From Rhizobium acidisoli (GTDB taxonomy: Bacteria > Pseudomonadota > Alphaproteobacteria > Rhizobiales > Rhizobiaceae): a DNA stretch of 64,000 nt. Below, piece after piece: positions 10,418 through 18,863 of the stretch. Both the position numbers and the translations under genes were made by a program. Position 1 is the first letter of the stretch, and the number at the start of each line of letters is the position of its first letter. The stretch is from positions 558,001 to 622,000 of the forward strand of contig NZ_CP034998.1 of NCBI RefSeq assembly GCF_002531755.2. The letters are read 5' to 3'. The notes under the pieces were generated by a model. That model ran no database searches. It was not told the DNA's origin and saw only the letters and a list, made by a program, of their open reading frames with translations.

Positions 10418-11677
10418 ATGGCGTCGGCTTTCCTTTCGATCGTCCAGCAAATCATCCGCAAGGGTTCGTTGAAACTTACCCTTGCCAATGGCGACACCTA
10501 CATGATCGGCGACGACACCGGCGACATGGTCGCCGCCCGCCTTGCCGATCAGGAGGCCGAGGACGCCATCCGGCGCGACCCGACGATGAAGCTCGGCGAG
10601 ATGTACATGCAGGGCCGGTTCATTCTCGAACAGGGCAACATCTACGATTTCCTGTCGCTGGTGAAACAGAACACCACCAATGAAATCTTCGATTTCAAGA
10701 TGGCGGCACTGCTCGTCGGCCGTATTGCTTGGCAGCAGTTGAAGAGCCGCGTGCCGGTTAATCGCAACAAGCACAATGTCGCCCATCATTACGACCTGTC
10801 GGCCAAGCTGTTCGATCTCTTCCTCGATGAGGACTGGCAATATTCCTGCGCCTATTTCGAACCGCCGGGCATCGGGCTCGACGAGGCGCAGCTCGCCAAG
10901 AAACGCCATATCGCCGCCAAGCTGCTGCTTGAGCCGAACCAGCGCATCCTCGAGATCGGCTCCGGCTGGGGCGGCATGGGCATGTATCTGACGGAGGCGA
11001 CCGAAGGCGCCGAATTCACCGGCATTACGCTGAGCGAAGAGCAGCTCAAGGTTTCCCGCAGCCGTGCTGAAAAGCGCGGCCTTGCCGAGCGCGTGCGTTT
11101 CGAGCTGCAGGATTACCGCACCCTGACGGGCAGGAAATTCGACCGCATCGTTTCGGTCGGCATGTTCGAGCATGTCGGGATCGGCAATTACCCCAATTTC
11201 TTCCGCAAGGTGTCGGATCTGCTCGACGACAACGGCGTCATGGTGCTGCATTCGATCGGCCGCCCGAAGCCGAGTTTCGGTACCAATGCCTTCATCGAGA
11301 AGTATATTTTCCCCGGCGGTTACATCCCTTCCGTCGGCGAAGTCTTGCCGCCGCTCGAAAAGGCCGGGCTCCTGGTCAGGGATGTCGAAATCCTCCCGTT
11401 GCATTATGCCTATACGCTGCGTCACTGGCGCGAGCGCTTCGTGGCGCGCAAGGCCGAAGCGGTGGCGCTTTACGACGAGCAGTTCTTCCGCATGTGGGAA
11501 TTCTACCTGGCCGGCTCGGAAATGGGCTTCCGCTGGGACGAACTCTTCATCCTGCAGATCCAGATCGCCAAGAACCAGTTCACCGTTCCCGACAACCGCA
11601 ATTACATCGCCCGTAACGAGGCCAGGCTGAAGGAATTCGAGGCGAGGCGCGCACCGCTGGAAAAGGTGACGTTCTGA
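10418..11677 (+). CDS. cfa: Cyclopropane-fatty-acyl-phospholipid synthase
   Basis: This 419-residue SAM-dependent enzyme adds a methylene group across the double bond of unsaturated membrane phospholipid acyl chains, usually in stationary phase or under acid stress. An N-terminal lipid-binding region precedes the methyltransferase fold. The SAM motif ILEIGSGWGG lies at about residues 177-186. VGMFEHVG and the Tyr-rich C-terminal segment (LHYAYTLRHWRERF) are typical of the CFA family. The ATG follows GCGAGG, and the phosphatase gene 29 bases downstream is probably cotranscribed. Confidence 0.94.
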   Translation: MASAFLSIVQQIIRKGSLKLTLANGDTYMIGDDTGDMVAARLADQEAEDAIRRDPTMKLGEMYMQGRFILEQGNIYDFLSLVKQNTTNEIFDFKMAALLVGRIAWQQLKSRVPVNRNKHNVAHHYDLSAKLFDLFLDEDWQYSCAYFEPPGIGLDEAQLAKKRHIAAKLLLEPNQRILEIGSGWGGMGMYLTEATEGAEFTGITLSEEQLKVSRSRAEKRGLAERVRFELQDYRTLTGRKFDRIVSVGMFEHVGIGNYPNFFRKVSDLLDDNGVMVLHSIGRPKPSFGTNAFIEKYIFPGGYIPSVGEVLPPLEKAGLLVRDVEILPLHYAYTLRHWRERFVARKAEAVALYDEQFFRMWEFYLAGSEMGFRWDELFILQIQIAKNQFTVPDNRNYIARNEARLKEFEARRAPLEKVTF

Positions 11678-11706
11678 GCGGCAGCAACCGGACGTGATAA
11701 AAGGAC

Positions 11707-12294
11707 ATGCCGATGAGCAGTGCGTTTCCCGAGATCTACCTGGTTCGGCACGGCGAAACCGAATGGAGCCTGTCCGGGCGCCATACCGGCCGCAGCGATA
11801 TTCCGCTGACGGGGAACGGCGAGGCCGCCGCCAGCAAGCTCGCCGATCGGCTTTCAGGTCTTTCTTGCTCGGCCGTCTGGTCGAGCCCGTCGGCGCGGGC
11901 CCGCAAGACCTGCGCGCTCGCCGGCTTCGGATCGGGTGCAGTGATCCGCGACGATCTCGCCGAATGGGACTATGGCGCCTATGAGGGCGTGACCACCAAG
12001 GCGATCCTGGCTGAGCGCCCGGGATGGCAGCTCTTTCGCGACGGCTGCCCGCACGGCGAAACCGCCGCCGATGTCGGCGCCCGCGCAGACGCCATCATCC
12101 ACGCGCTTCGCGAGGCGGCGGCCCCCATCCTGGTTTTCTCCAGCTCGCATTTCCTGCGCGTGCTCGCCGCCCGCTGGCTCGGCCTGCCGCCCGAAGGCGG
12201 CGCGCATTTCGTGCTCGATACCGCTTCTATCAGCGTGCTTGGTTATGAACACGATCTGACGGAGCCGGTCATTCGCCGGTGGAACCAGAGATAG
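11707..12294 (+). CDS. Histidine phosphatase family protein
   Basis: This 195-residue phosphoglycerate-mutase-fold protein has the RHG catalytic motif near the start (YLVRHGETEW). The first Arg/His pair is followed by a conserved ETAADVGARAD segment and a second catalytic His in FSSSHFLRV. Proteins of this size are usually broad phosphatases acting on sugar phosphates or similar substrates, not glycolytic mutases, so the substrate is open. It lies 29 bases after cfa. A second ATG two codons downstream is also possible. Confidence 0.88.
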   Translation: MPMSSAFPEIYLVRHGETEWSLSGRHTGRSDIPLTGNGEAAASKLADRLSGLSCSAVWSSPSARARKTCALAGFGSGAVIRDDLAEWDYGAYEGVTTKAILAERPGWQLFRDGCPHGETAADVGARADAIIHALREAAAPILVFSSSHFLRVLAARWLGLPPEGGAHFVLDTASISVLGYEHDLTEPVIRRWNQR

Positions 12295-12466
12295 GGCATC
12301 TGGGGGTGGGTTTGCGGAATTCGATAGCAGATGCCATCAGCCGTGTGGCACCACTTTCATTCGCTCCCTTTGTTCCCCGTGGTTAACATTGGGGTAACGA
12401 CCTCGCGATAAATGTAACTGTCGCCGCTCTCCGCGGCTTTGTTTTTGCGTTTTCTGGAGTGCGGAC

Positions 12467-13279
12467 GTGTCTCATCGATCAGTCGTATCGATCTCTTTGG
12501 CTATTGCCTTTTTATCTTTCGGTTCAGCGGCGGCGCAGGAAAGCGGCCAGCATTTCTGGTCGGGCGACTGGTATCTGAACGTCGGCGTCGCCGGCTTCTC
12601 GGCGCCGAAATTCGAAGGCTCGTCGCACAATGAATTCAAGTTCAGCCCGCTGATTTCGGTCGGTCGCCAAGGCGCCGGCCCGCGCTTTTCCTCGCGCAAC
12701 GACAACCCCTCCTTCGCCCTGATCGACAAGGGCGCCTTCCGCGCCGGCATCGTCGGCAAGTTCGTGCCGTCGCGTGACGACGGCGACGGCCATGAGCTGA
12801 AGGGCTTGAGAAAGGTCAAATGGGGGGCTGAGGCCGGCGGCTTCGTCGAAGTCTACCCCACGAATTTCCTGCGCGCCCGCGCCGAAGTCCGCCAGGGCAT
12901 CCGCTCCCATGACGGCGTTGTCGCCGATCTCGCGATCGATGCCTTCACCGATATCGCGCCCGACTTGCAGCTGTCGGGCGGCCCGCGCGCGACATTTGCG
13001 ACAAGGGGCTATTACGATGCCTATTACGGCGTCAGCGCCAAGCACGCCGCCGAAAGCGGCCTTGATCCTTACAAGCCGACGGCGGGCATGCAGTCTTATG
13101 GCGCCGGCGCGGCCCTGACGTGGAAGGCGACCGAAAATCTCTCGGCAAGCTCTTTCCTCGAATATAAGCGGCTGGCCGGTCCCGCCGCCGACAGCAGCCT
13201 GGTGCGTGACCGCGGCTCGAAGAACCAGGTGCTGATCGGCGTCTCGGCGACCTACAAGTTCAATTTCTCCCTGCAGTGA
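12467..13279 (+). CDS. MipA/OmpV family outer-membrane protein
   Basis: This is a 270-residue exported beta-barrel protein. A GTG start opens a signal peptide ending near AAAQ (about residue 23). The mature part is rich in alternating hydrophobic/aromatic strands, has PKFEGSSHNEF near the N-terminus as in MipA/OmpV proteins, and closes with a terminal beta-strand (LIGVSATYKFNFSLQ). Family members act as murein-hydrolase scaffolds or porin-like proteins; the role here is not known. It is probably monocistronic, followed by a tandem palindromic repeat. Confidence 0.85.
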   Translation: MSHRSVVSISLAIAFLSFGSAAAQESGQHFWSGDWYLNVGVAGFSAPKFEGSSHNEFKFSPLISVGRQGAGPRFSSRNDNPSFALIDKGAFRAGIVGKFVPSRDDGDGHELKGLRKVKWGAEAGGFVEVYPTNFLRARAEVRQGIRSHDGVVADLAIDAFTDIAPDLQLSGGPRATFATRGYYDAYYGVSAKHAAESGLDPYKPTAGMQSYGAGAALTWKATENLSASSFLEYKRLAGPAADSSLVRDRGSKNQVLIGVSATYKFNFSLQ

Positions 13280-13283
13280 TCCA

Positions 13284-13389
13284 ATGCATGTCGCCCGGAA
13301 GTGTGCAGCGGTTCCGGGATAACGACATGCATCAACTCCAACGCATGTCGCCCGGAAGTGCGTAGCGGTTCCGGGATAACGACATCCAT
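13284..13389. repeat. Tandem pair of 49-bp palindromic repeats
   Basis: Two adjacent copies (13284-13332 and 13342-13389) begin with GCATGTCGCCCGGAAGTG and end with GGTTCCGGGATAACGACATSCAT. The ends of each copy are complementary, so each can fold into a hairpin. A third copy in reverse orientation lies at 43134-43182, and a degenerate member may lie at about 39016-39065. Confidence 0.85.
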
Positions 13390-13443
13390 GAGACAGAGAG
13401 ATCGCTTCTTGACCGGATCGCCGGCCGGTCGCTAGATGGCGGC

Positions 13444-14403
13444 ATGCAAGATACCGGCGACTTCAACGATCGCGTTTCCGACGCACCTTCCGATAACTGG
13501 GTCTATCGGATCCTGCCGCCATGGCTGTGGCCCTACGCACAGCTGGCGCGATGGGATCGGCCGATCGGCTGGCAGTTGCTGATGTGGCCGTGTTTCTGGT
13601 CGGCAACCCTTGCCGCCAATGCGGCGATCGGCGAGGGGCTCTATTCCGGCAGCCTGCTGGTGTCCCACCTTTTGCTCTATTTCATCGGCGCCGTCGCCAT
13701 GCGTGGCGCCGGCTGCACCTATAACGATCTCGTCGACCACGAGATCGACATGGAAGTGGCGCGCACGCGCTCGCGTCCGCTTCCCTCCGGCCGCGTCACG
13801 CGCGCCCACGCGAAGATCTTCATCGGCCTGCAGGCCCTCGTCGGGCTTTTCGTGCTCTTGCAGTTCAACTGGTTCACGGTCTTCCTCGGCGTGCTCTCGC
13901 TCGGCATCGTCGCGCTTTATCCCTACGCCAAACGCTTCACCGACTGGCCGCAATTCTACCTGGGACTTGCCTTCTCCTGGGGCGCGCTGATGGGCTGGGC
14001 CGGCATTTTGGGCGGGCTCTCCTTCGCCGCCGTCCTGCTTTATGCCGCCTCGGTCGCCTGGACGATCGGTTACGACACGATTTACGCCCATCAGGACAAG
14101 GAGGACGACGAGCTGATCGGCGTCCGTTCCACCGCGCGCCTGTTCGGCGACAGGACGCGGGTATGGCTGATCGGCCTCTATGGGCTGACGCTGGTGCTGA
14201 TGTTTGCCGCTTTCGCGCTTGCCGGCGCCAATCTGATCGCTTTCCTGGCCCTGTTCGGCGCCGCCGGCATGTTCGCCTGGCAGATCGTTCGGCTCGATAT
14301 CAATGATGCCGCCCAATGCCTGGCGCTTTTCAAGTCGAACAATCGCGTCGGCCTGATCATCTTCTTCGGCCTCTTCGTCTCGCTGCTTTTCGCCATTCCC
14401 TGA
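13444..14403 (+). CDS. ubiA: 4-hydroxybenzoate polyprenyltransferase
   Basis: This 319-residue integral membrane enzyme attaches the polyprenyl tail to 4-hydroxybenzoate in ubiquinone synthesis. Both Asp-rich Mg-diphosphate motifs are present: NDLVDHEID starting at residue 94 and DTIYAHQDKEDD starting at residue 211. About eight or nine hydrophobic segments surround them, and the length is normal. It converges on the DUF6101 gene, with a shared hairpin between them. Confidence 0.96.
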   Translation: MQDTGDFNDRVSDAPSDNWVYRILPPWLWPYAQLARWDRPIGWQLLMWPCFWSATLAANAAIGEGLYSGSLLVSHLLLYFIGAVAMRGAGCTYNDLVDHEIDMEVARTRSRPLPSGRVTRAHAKIFIGLQALVGLFVLLQFNWFTVFLGVLSLGIVALYPYAKRFTDWPQFYLGLAFSWGALMGWAGILGGLSFAAVLLYAASVAWTIGYDTIYAHQDKEDDELIGVRSTARLFGDRTRVWLIGLYGLTLVLMFAAFALAGANLIAFLALFGAAGMFAWQIVRLDINDAAQCLALFKSNNRVGLIIFFGLFVSLLFAIP

Positions 14404-14425
14404 ATGGAGCGACGAGCGAAACGAC

Positions 14426-14449
14426 AAACCCGGCGCGGGCGCCGGGTTT
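14426..14449. terminator. Bidirectional terminator-like hairpin
   Basis: AAACCCGGCG and CGCCGGGTTT can pair over 10 or 11 bp with a very short loop, between the convergent ends of ubiA and the DUF6101 gene. The stem ends in A/T pairs, so either strand gives a short U run. Confidence 0.7.
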
Positions 14450-14484
14450 CAAATGTGTGCGAAAACGAAGTGTCGCGAAATCGC

Positions 14485-15051
14485 TCAGTTACGGGCGATG
14501 ATTTCCTTGCCTTCGATCTTCATGGCGACGCCGAGCCGGCCGGTGGTGCGGCGCACGAGGAAGCGCGGGCGGCGGTTGGCGAAGTAGGAATGGCGGCGGC
14601 GCGGCTTGAGATCGCTGGTGCGCAAGCCGCCGATATGGTCTTCGAGCGGCCGGGCGACGCCGTCGGCCTCGACCATCAGCATCGGAATGCGGAAGGCTTC
14701 CGACCAGCCGCGCCAGTCGGCTGCGATATCGCTGAGATCATGGGCGACGAGCAGCGGAATGCAGAGTTCCGGATCGGCATGATGCAGTTCGAGGGTGACG
14801 GTAACCTCGCCGTCGCCATGGTCGATGGCGCGGGCGGCGACACCTTGGAAGACGCGCTTCGGCAGCGCAATCGAGAGCGGCAGGCCGCTGGAGGGGAGGA
14901 CCTTGCGCAGGACCGCGCCGCGTTCGTCTATGGTGATATTCACGTCATCCGAACAATCATGGATGGCGTAGCTGACCTGCTGCGGAAAGCGGGACGGATC
15001 GAGGCGTAACGTCGTGCCAGCCCAGGCGGGCTTCATTACGGGATTGTTCAT
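14485..15051 (-). CDS. DUF6101 family protein
   Basis: This is a 188-residue soluble protein with no signal peptide or membrane segment. It matches, from memory, the Rhizobiales-restricted DUF6101 family, which has a conserved N-terminal LRLDPSRFPQQVSYAI and a basic C-terminal part (KPRRRHSYFANRRPRFLVRR). No function is known. It is convergent with ubiA and divergent from the DUF1217 gene, with a 297-base upstream gap. It is probably monocistronic. Confidence 0.7.
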   Translation of the reverse strand: MNNPVMKPAWAGTTLRLDPSRFPQQVSYAIHDCSDDVNITIDERGAVLRKVLPSSGLPLSIALPKRVFQGVAARAIDHGDGEVTVTLELHHADPELCIPLLVAHDLSDIAADWRGWSEAFRIPMLMVEADGVARPLEDHIGGLRTSDLKPRRRHSYFANRRPRFLVRRTTGRLGVAMKIEGKEIIARN

Positions 15052-15348
15052 GTCATTCTACCCTTGTCTTACCTGAGAGCCGATTTCCGGTCTTCTCCTT
15101 GGGACTTTTCGTCCTCTATGGCCGACAATAGGGGCCTGCCGTTCCGTACAGCTTAAAAATTGCGGTTAAGAAAACTTTGCGTCCTCTGATGGTTATCAAA
15201 ACCGAATCCCGCAGGGTTTCCGGAAGGTGAACGCCAAGCTGTGCTGAAGTGATGCATCCTGAGGTAAGGCTCAGGTAAGTTTTTCGTGGCAAAATATGCT
15301 TACCAGCAGTTCGTTCTTTTAGAGATTTTGCCGAAAAGGGCGCATTTG

Positions 15349-18300
15349 ATGATTACGGCCTCCCTCGCTTACACGATCCTGTCGAAGGATATGACGTCGA
15401 GCCTGAACAAGGTGGCGTCGCAGGCGACGGTCAAGAAGGACGCCGAATACTACGCCGACCATATCAACAAGGTCACCTCGGTCGACGACTTCCTCGGCGA
15501 TTACAAGCTCTACAGCTATGCGATGAAGGCCTATGGTCTCGAGGACATGACCTATGCCAAGGCCTTCATGAAGAAGGTGCTGGAAAGCGATCTCACCGAC
15601 CCCAACAGCTACGCCAACAAGCTCTCCGATACGCGCTATCGCGAATTCGCGTCCGCCTTCAATTTCAATGCGCCCGAGAAGGACGTGCAGACGGACGCGC
15701 AGGAGGACGATCTGATCGGCCTCTACAAGCAGTCCTTCATCGATGCCGACAAGGCGACGACTGCCGAGAGCACTTATTACGGCAACAATATCGACAGCGT
15801 GACGACCGTCGACGATCTGGTCAACAATACGAGGCTTCGCACCTACGTGCTGAAGACCTTCAACATCGATCCCACCTATGCGTCGAAGGATTTTCTGCGC
15901 CAGGTGCTGACGAGCGATCTGAGCGACCCCACGAGCGTCGTCAACACGCAAGGCGGCGACAAGTACAAGGCGCTTGCCGCCCAGTTCAGCTTCAACGCCG
16001 ACGGCACAGTCACCGGCACGGCTCAGACAGCGGCCCAGAAGGCTTCGGTCATCGAGACCTACACGCTGAACTCCCAGTCGGTCATCATCGACAATTCGGT
16101 CGGTTCCGACGTCGTCTACGTCAACAAGACGGCGGCCGACTATAACCAGGCCTATTATACCGCCAAGATCGGCACGATCACCAATGTCGACGATCTGGTC
16201 GCCGACAAACGTCTGACTTCCTACATCAAGACGGCCTACAGCATGGGCGCCGATTTCACCGCGGCAGCACTGCGCACGGTCCTGACCGATCCCGGTTATG
16301 CCCAGCTGATGGGCTTTACCAATGTCTACAACGCCTTCAACTTCAAGTCCGACGGTTCGACCTCGAGCACGGCGCGCGTCCGGACGCTCGATCAGGCAAA
16401 CAAGCTGTCGTCGGCCGCATCGCAGACCGCCAACTACTATAAGGTGACCTCGCAATCGAGCAGCATCACCAATGTCGACGCCCTGCTCGCCGACGGAAAC
16501 ATGGCGCGCTATATCAAGGATGCCTATGGTCTCGGCACCGGTTTCAGCAATGCCGATCTGAAGAACATCCTGACCGACTCCGCCTATGCCGCCGCGCAAG
16601 GCCATGCCGATCTCAATGCCGATTTCAACTTCCAGGCGGATGGATCGATCAACGGGTCGGTGATCCAGACGGACACGCAGCGCAAGTCGACCACCGACAA
16701 ATCGGCAGCGAACGCGGCCCACTTCAACGCCATGATCGACAGTGTCACCAGTGTCGACGACATCATGTCCGATCCCGTTGCGGTCAGCTATCTCAGAACC
16801 AGCATGCAGGTCGCCGACAGCGTCTCCGATGCGACGTTGAGGACCTTCCTCGTCGATCCCGCCGCCGCCAGCGCCCAGGGCTATAGCGACGTCCACGATC
16901 TCTTCAATTTCAAGACCGACGGTTCTGTCGCCACCCTCTACGCCTCGCAGACCGCCGCGCAAAGTGCCAGCACATCAAGCAAGGCCGACAATGCTGCCGT
17001 CTATTACCAGGCGACCATCGCCGGCATCGCCAATGTCGATCAGCTGCTATCGGACCAGAAGCTCAACAATTTCGTGCGCAACGCCTTCGGCATCCCGTCC
17101 ACCGTGACCGACGTCGCCCTTCGCGGCATCCTGACCGATCAGAGCGGTACCGGCACCTATGCCGACGTCGCCGCCGCCTTCAATTTCAAGGCCGACGGCT
17201 CTCTCAAGGACGGCCTGGCGGCGCAGACGGACACCCAGATCCGCAACACGAAATTTGCCGCCGGAGCGCGCACCGACGATTATTCCGCCCGGATGGCGAC
17301 GATTGCCAATGTCGACGATCTCATCGCCGATCCCGCCATCACCAATTTCCTGAAGAGCACCTATAATCTGCCGTTGAACATTTCGAACGCCGACCTGAAG
17401 AGCTACCTGACCGATGCGACGGCTGCCTCGGCCGCCGGTTATGCCGATCTCAACGCCGATTTCAACTTCGCCGCCGATGGATCGCTGCCGGTCGTCAGCT
17501 CCGTCCAGACGGCGGATCAGGCCCAGACCACCAATGACAACTATATGGCGCGCTATGACGACGAGCGCGAAGAGGCGATCGACGAGGTTGCCTCCAACTA
17601 CTCGAGCATGATGGCCGACAGCACCAGCCTGCTCGACACGGCCGAGATCAAATCCGTCAATGATTTCATGCGCACCAATGCCACGGCCGATTTCAAGAAG
17701 AGCAACGACAATCTGCCGGACCCCTATCATGTGGCGTTGCAGGCCTTCGGCCTGACCGAGCAGGACGTGCCGCGCTCGATGATGCGCAAGATCCTGACGA
17801 GCGATGCCTATGATCCGAACGGCTATATCGCCTCGCTGAAGGACGAACGCATCACCAATATGGCCCGCGCCTTCAATTTCGGCCCGGACGGCAAGGCGGC
17901 GTCACCCTTCCAGGCGCTGCCCGACGCGACTCTGGCCAAATACGCCACCGACTACAAGGCGCATATGACCATGCTGCTGAAGGCCGGCCCGGTGAAGGAC
18001 AAGGCATCGAAGGACGCGACCACCGAAGTCGATTATTTCGCCAAGGGCATGGCCAAGGTAAAATCCCTCGACGATTTCCTCGACGACAGCCGCCTGACGG
18101 ATCTGGTGCTGAAAGCCAACAATCTCGACCCGAAGGATTACGACAAGGCGACGCTGAAGAAGATCTTCACCTCCGATCCCGACGACAAGAAGAGCTACCT
18201 GAACGCCAAGGCCGATGCGCGCTTCCAGGATATTGTTGCCGCCTTCAACTTCGACAAGGACGGCAATCTCACCCGCGCCAAGATGGGCACCATCCAGAAC

Positions 18301-18684
18301 AAGGCCGCCGAGGAGCACACCCAGGAGCTCTACGTCCAGCAGACGATGGAAGCCCAGCAGGGCGAAAGCAATGATGGTGTGCGCCTGGCGCTCTATTTCA
18401 GCCGCAAGGCCCCGAGCATCACCTCGATCTATTCGATCCTCGGCGACAAGGCGCTCTATCAGGTCGTCACCACAGCCTACAGCCTGCCCTCGCAGATGTC
18501 GGGCATGGATGTCACCAAACAGGCCGACCTCCTCAACCGCTTCGTCAAGCTCGAGGATCTCCAGGATCCGAAGAAGGTCGACAAACTGCTGCGCCGCTTC
18601 ACCGCCATGTACGACGTCCAGAACAGCACCCAGCAATCGCCGGCGCTACAAATCCTGACCGGCGGCGGCACCCAGTCGTCTTAA
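15349..18684 (+). CDS. Giant multi-repeat DUF1217 protein
   Basis: This 1111-residue protein consists almost entirely of about ten related units. Each opens with a Tyr-rich helix (YYADHI, YYGNNI, YYTAKI, YYQATI), continues with xxVTSVDDFLxD, an LxxYVxxAYxL segment and LRxxLTD, and closes with FNF plus DG. The closing triplets fall near bases 15656, 15986, 16334, 16622, 16901, 17177, 17460, 17871 and 18242. The last unit has the family C-terminus (RKAPSITSIYSILGDKAL). DUF1217 proteins are usually about a third of this length and one is encoded in rhizobial flagellar clusters; no flagellar gene is visible here. No signal peptide or membrane segment is seen. ATG 15349 has AAAAGGG 8 bases upstream; a GTG at 15286 is less likely. 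Confidence 0.88.
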   Translation: MITASLAYTILSKDMTSSLNKVASQATVKKDAEYYADHINKVTSVDDFLGDYKLYSYAMKAYGLEDMTYAKAFMKKVLESDLTDPNSYANKLSDTRYREFASAFNFNAPEKDVQTDAQEDDLIGLYKQSFIDADKATTAESTYYGNNIDSVTTVDDLVNNTRLRTYVLKTFNIDPTYASKDFLRQVLTSDLSDPTSVVNTQGGDKYKALAAQFSFNADGTVTGTAQTAAQKASVIETYTLNSQSVIIDNSVGSDVVYVNKTAADYNQAYYTAKIGTITNVDDLVADKRLTSYIKTAYSMGADFTAAALRTVLTDPGYAQLMGFTNVYNAFNFKSDGSTSSTARVRTLDQANKLSSAASQTANYYKVTSQSSSITNVDALLADGNMARYIKDAYGLGTGFSNADLKNILTDSAYAAAQGHADLNADFNFQADGSINGSVIQTDTQRKSTTDKSAANAAHFNAMIDSVTSVDDIMSDPVAVSYLRTSMQVADSVSDATLRTFLVDPAAASAQGYSDVHDLFNFKTDGSVATLYASQTAAQSASTSSKADNAAVYYQATIAGIANVDQLLSDQKLNNFVRNAFGIPSTVTDVALRGILTDQSGTGTYADVAAAFNFKADGSLKDGLAAQTDTQIRNTKFAAGARTDDYSARMATIANVDDLIADPAITNFLKSTYNLPLNISNADLKSYLTDATAASAAGYADLNADFNFAADGSLPVVSSVQTADQAQTTNDNYMARYDDEREEAIDEVASNYSSMMADSTSLLDTAEIKSVNDFMRTNATADFKKSNDNLPDPYHVALQAFGLTEQDVPRSMMRKILTSDAYDPNGYIASLKDERITNMARAFNFGPDGKAASPFQALPDATLAKYATDYKAHMTMLLKAGPVKDKASKDATTEVDYFAKGMAKVKSLDDFLDDSRLTDLVLKANNLDPKDYDKATLKKIFTSDPDDKKSYLNAKADARFQDIVAAFNFDKDGNLTRAKMGTIQNKAAEEHTQELYVQQTMEAQQGESNDGVRLALYFSRKAPSITSIYSILGDKALYQVVTTAYSLPSQMSGMDVTKQADLLNRFVKLEDLQDPKKVDKLLRRFTAMYDVQNSTQQSPALQILTGGGTQSS

Positions 18685-18706
18685 TTGCTCTTCACGCTTT
18701 AAGATT

Positions 18707-18847
18707 GCCCCTCACCCTAACCCTCTCCCGTAAAAACGGGGCGAGGGGACGTGCCCTGCGCTACGTTGGCGAGGGACGGAGAGGTAGCGGCTTGTCCCCT
18801 TCGCCCCGTTTACGGGGAGAAGGTGCCGGCAGGCGGATGAGGGGCTG
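18707..18847. repeat. Dispersed intergenic repeat, copy 1
   Basis: This palindromic element starts with CCCTCACCCTAACCCTCTCCC and ends with GGCAGGCGGATGAGGGGCTGC, with internal TCCCCGTT/ACGGGGAGA hairpins. It lies between the convergent DUF1217 and FAD-oxidase genes. The same element is at 24804-24946, and a shortened version is at 24276-24321. Confidence 0.85.
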
Positions 18848-18863
18848 CCCCCAACCGTCACCC

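Noticed and set aside
15319..16962. 547-codon minus-strand open frame opposite the DUF1217 gene
   Set aside because: It is a shadow of the repeat-rich gene; its low-complexity Gly/Ile/Val composition and the lack of a ribosome site argue against coding.
18707..18847. CRISPR-like repeat array
   Set aside because: The repeats are dispersed single elements with internal palindromes and no regular spacers; no cas gene is present.
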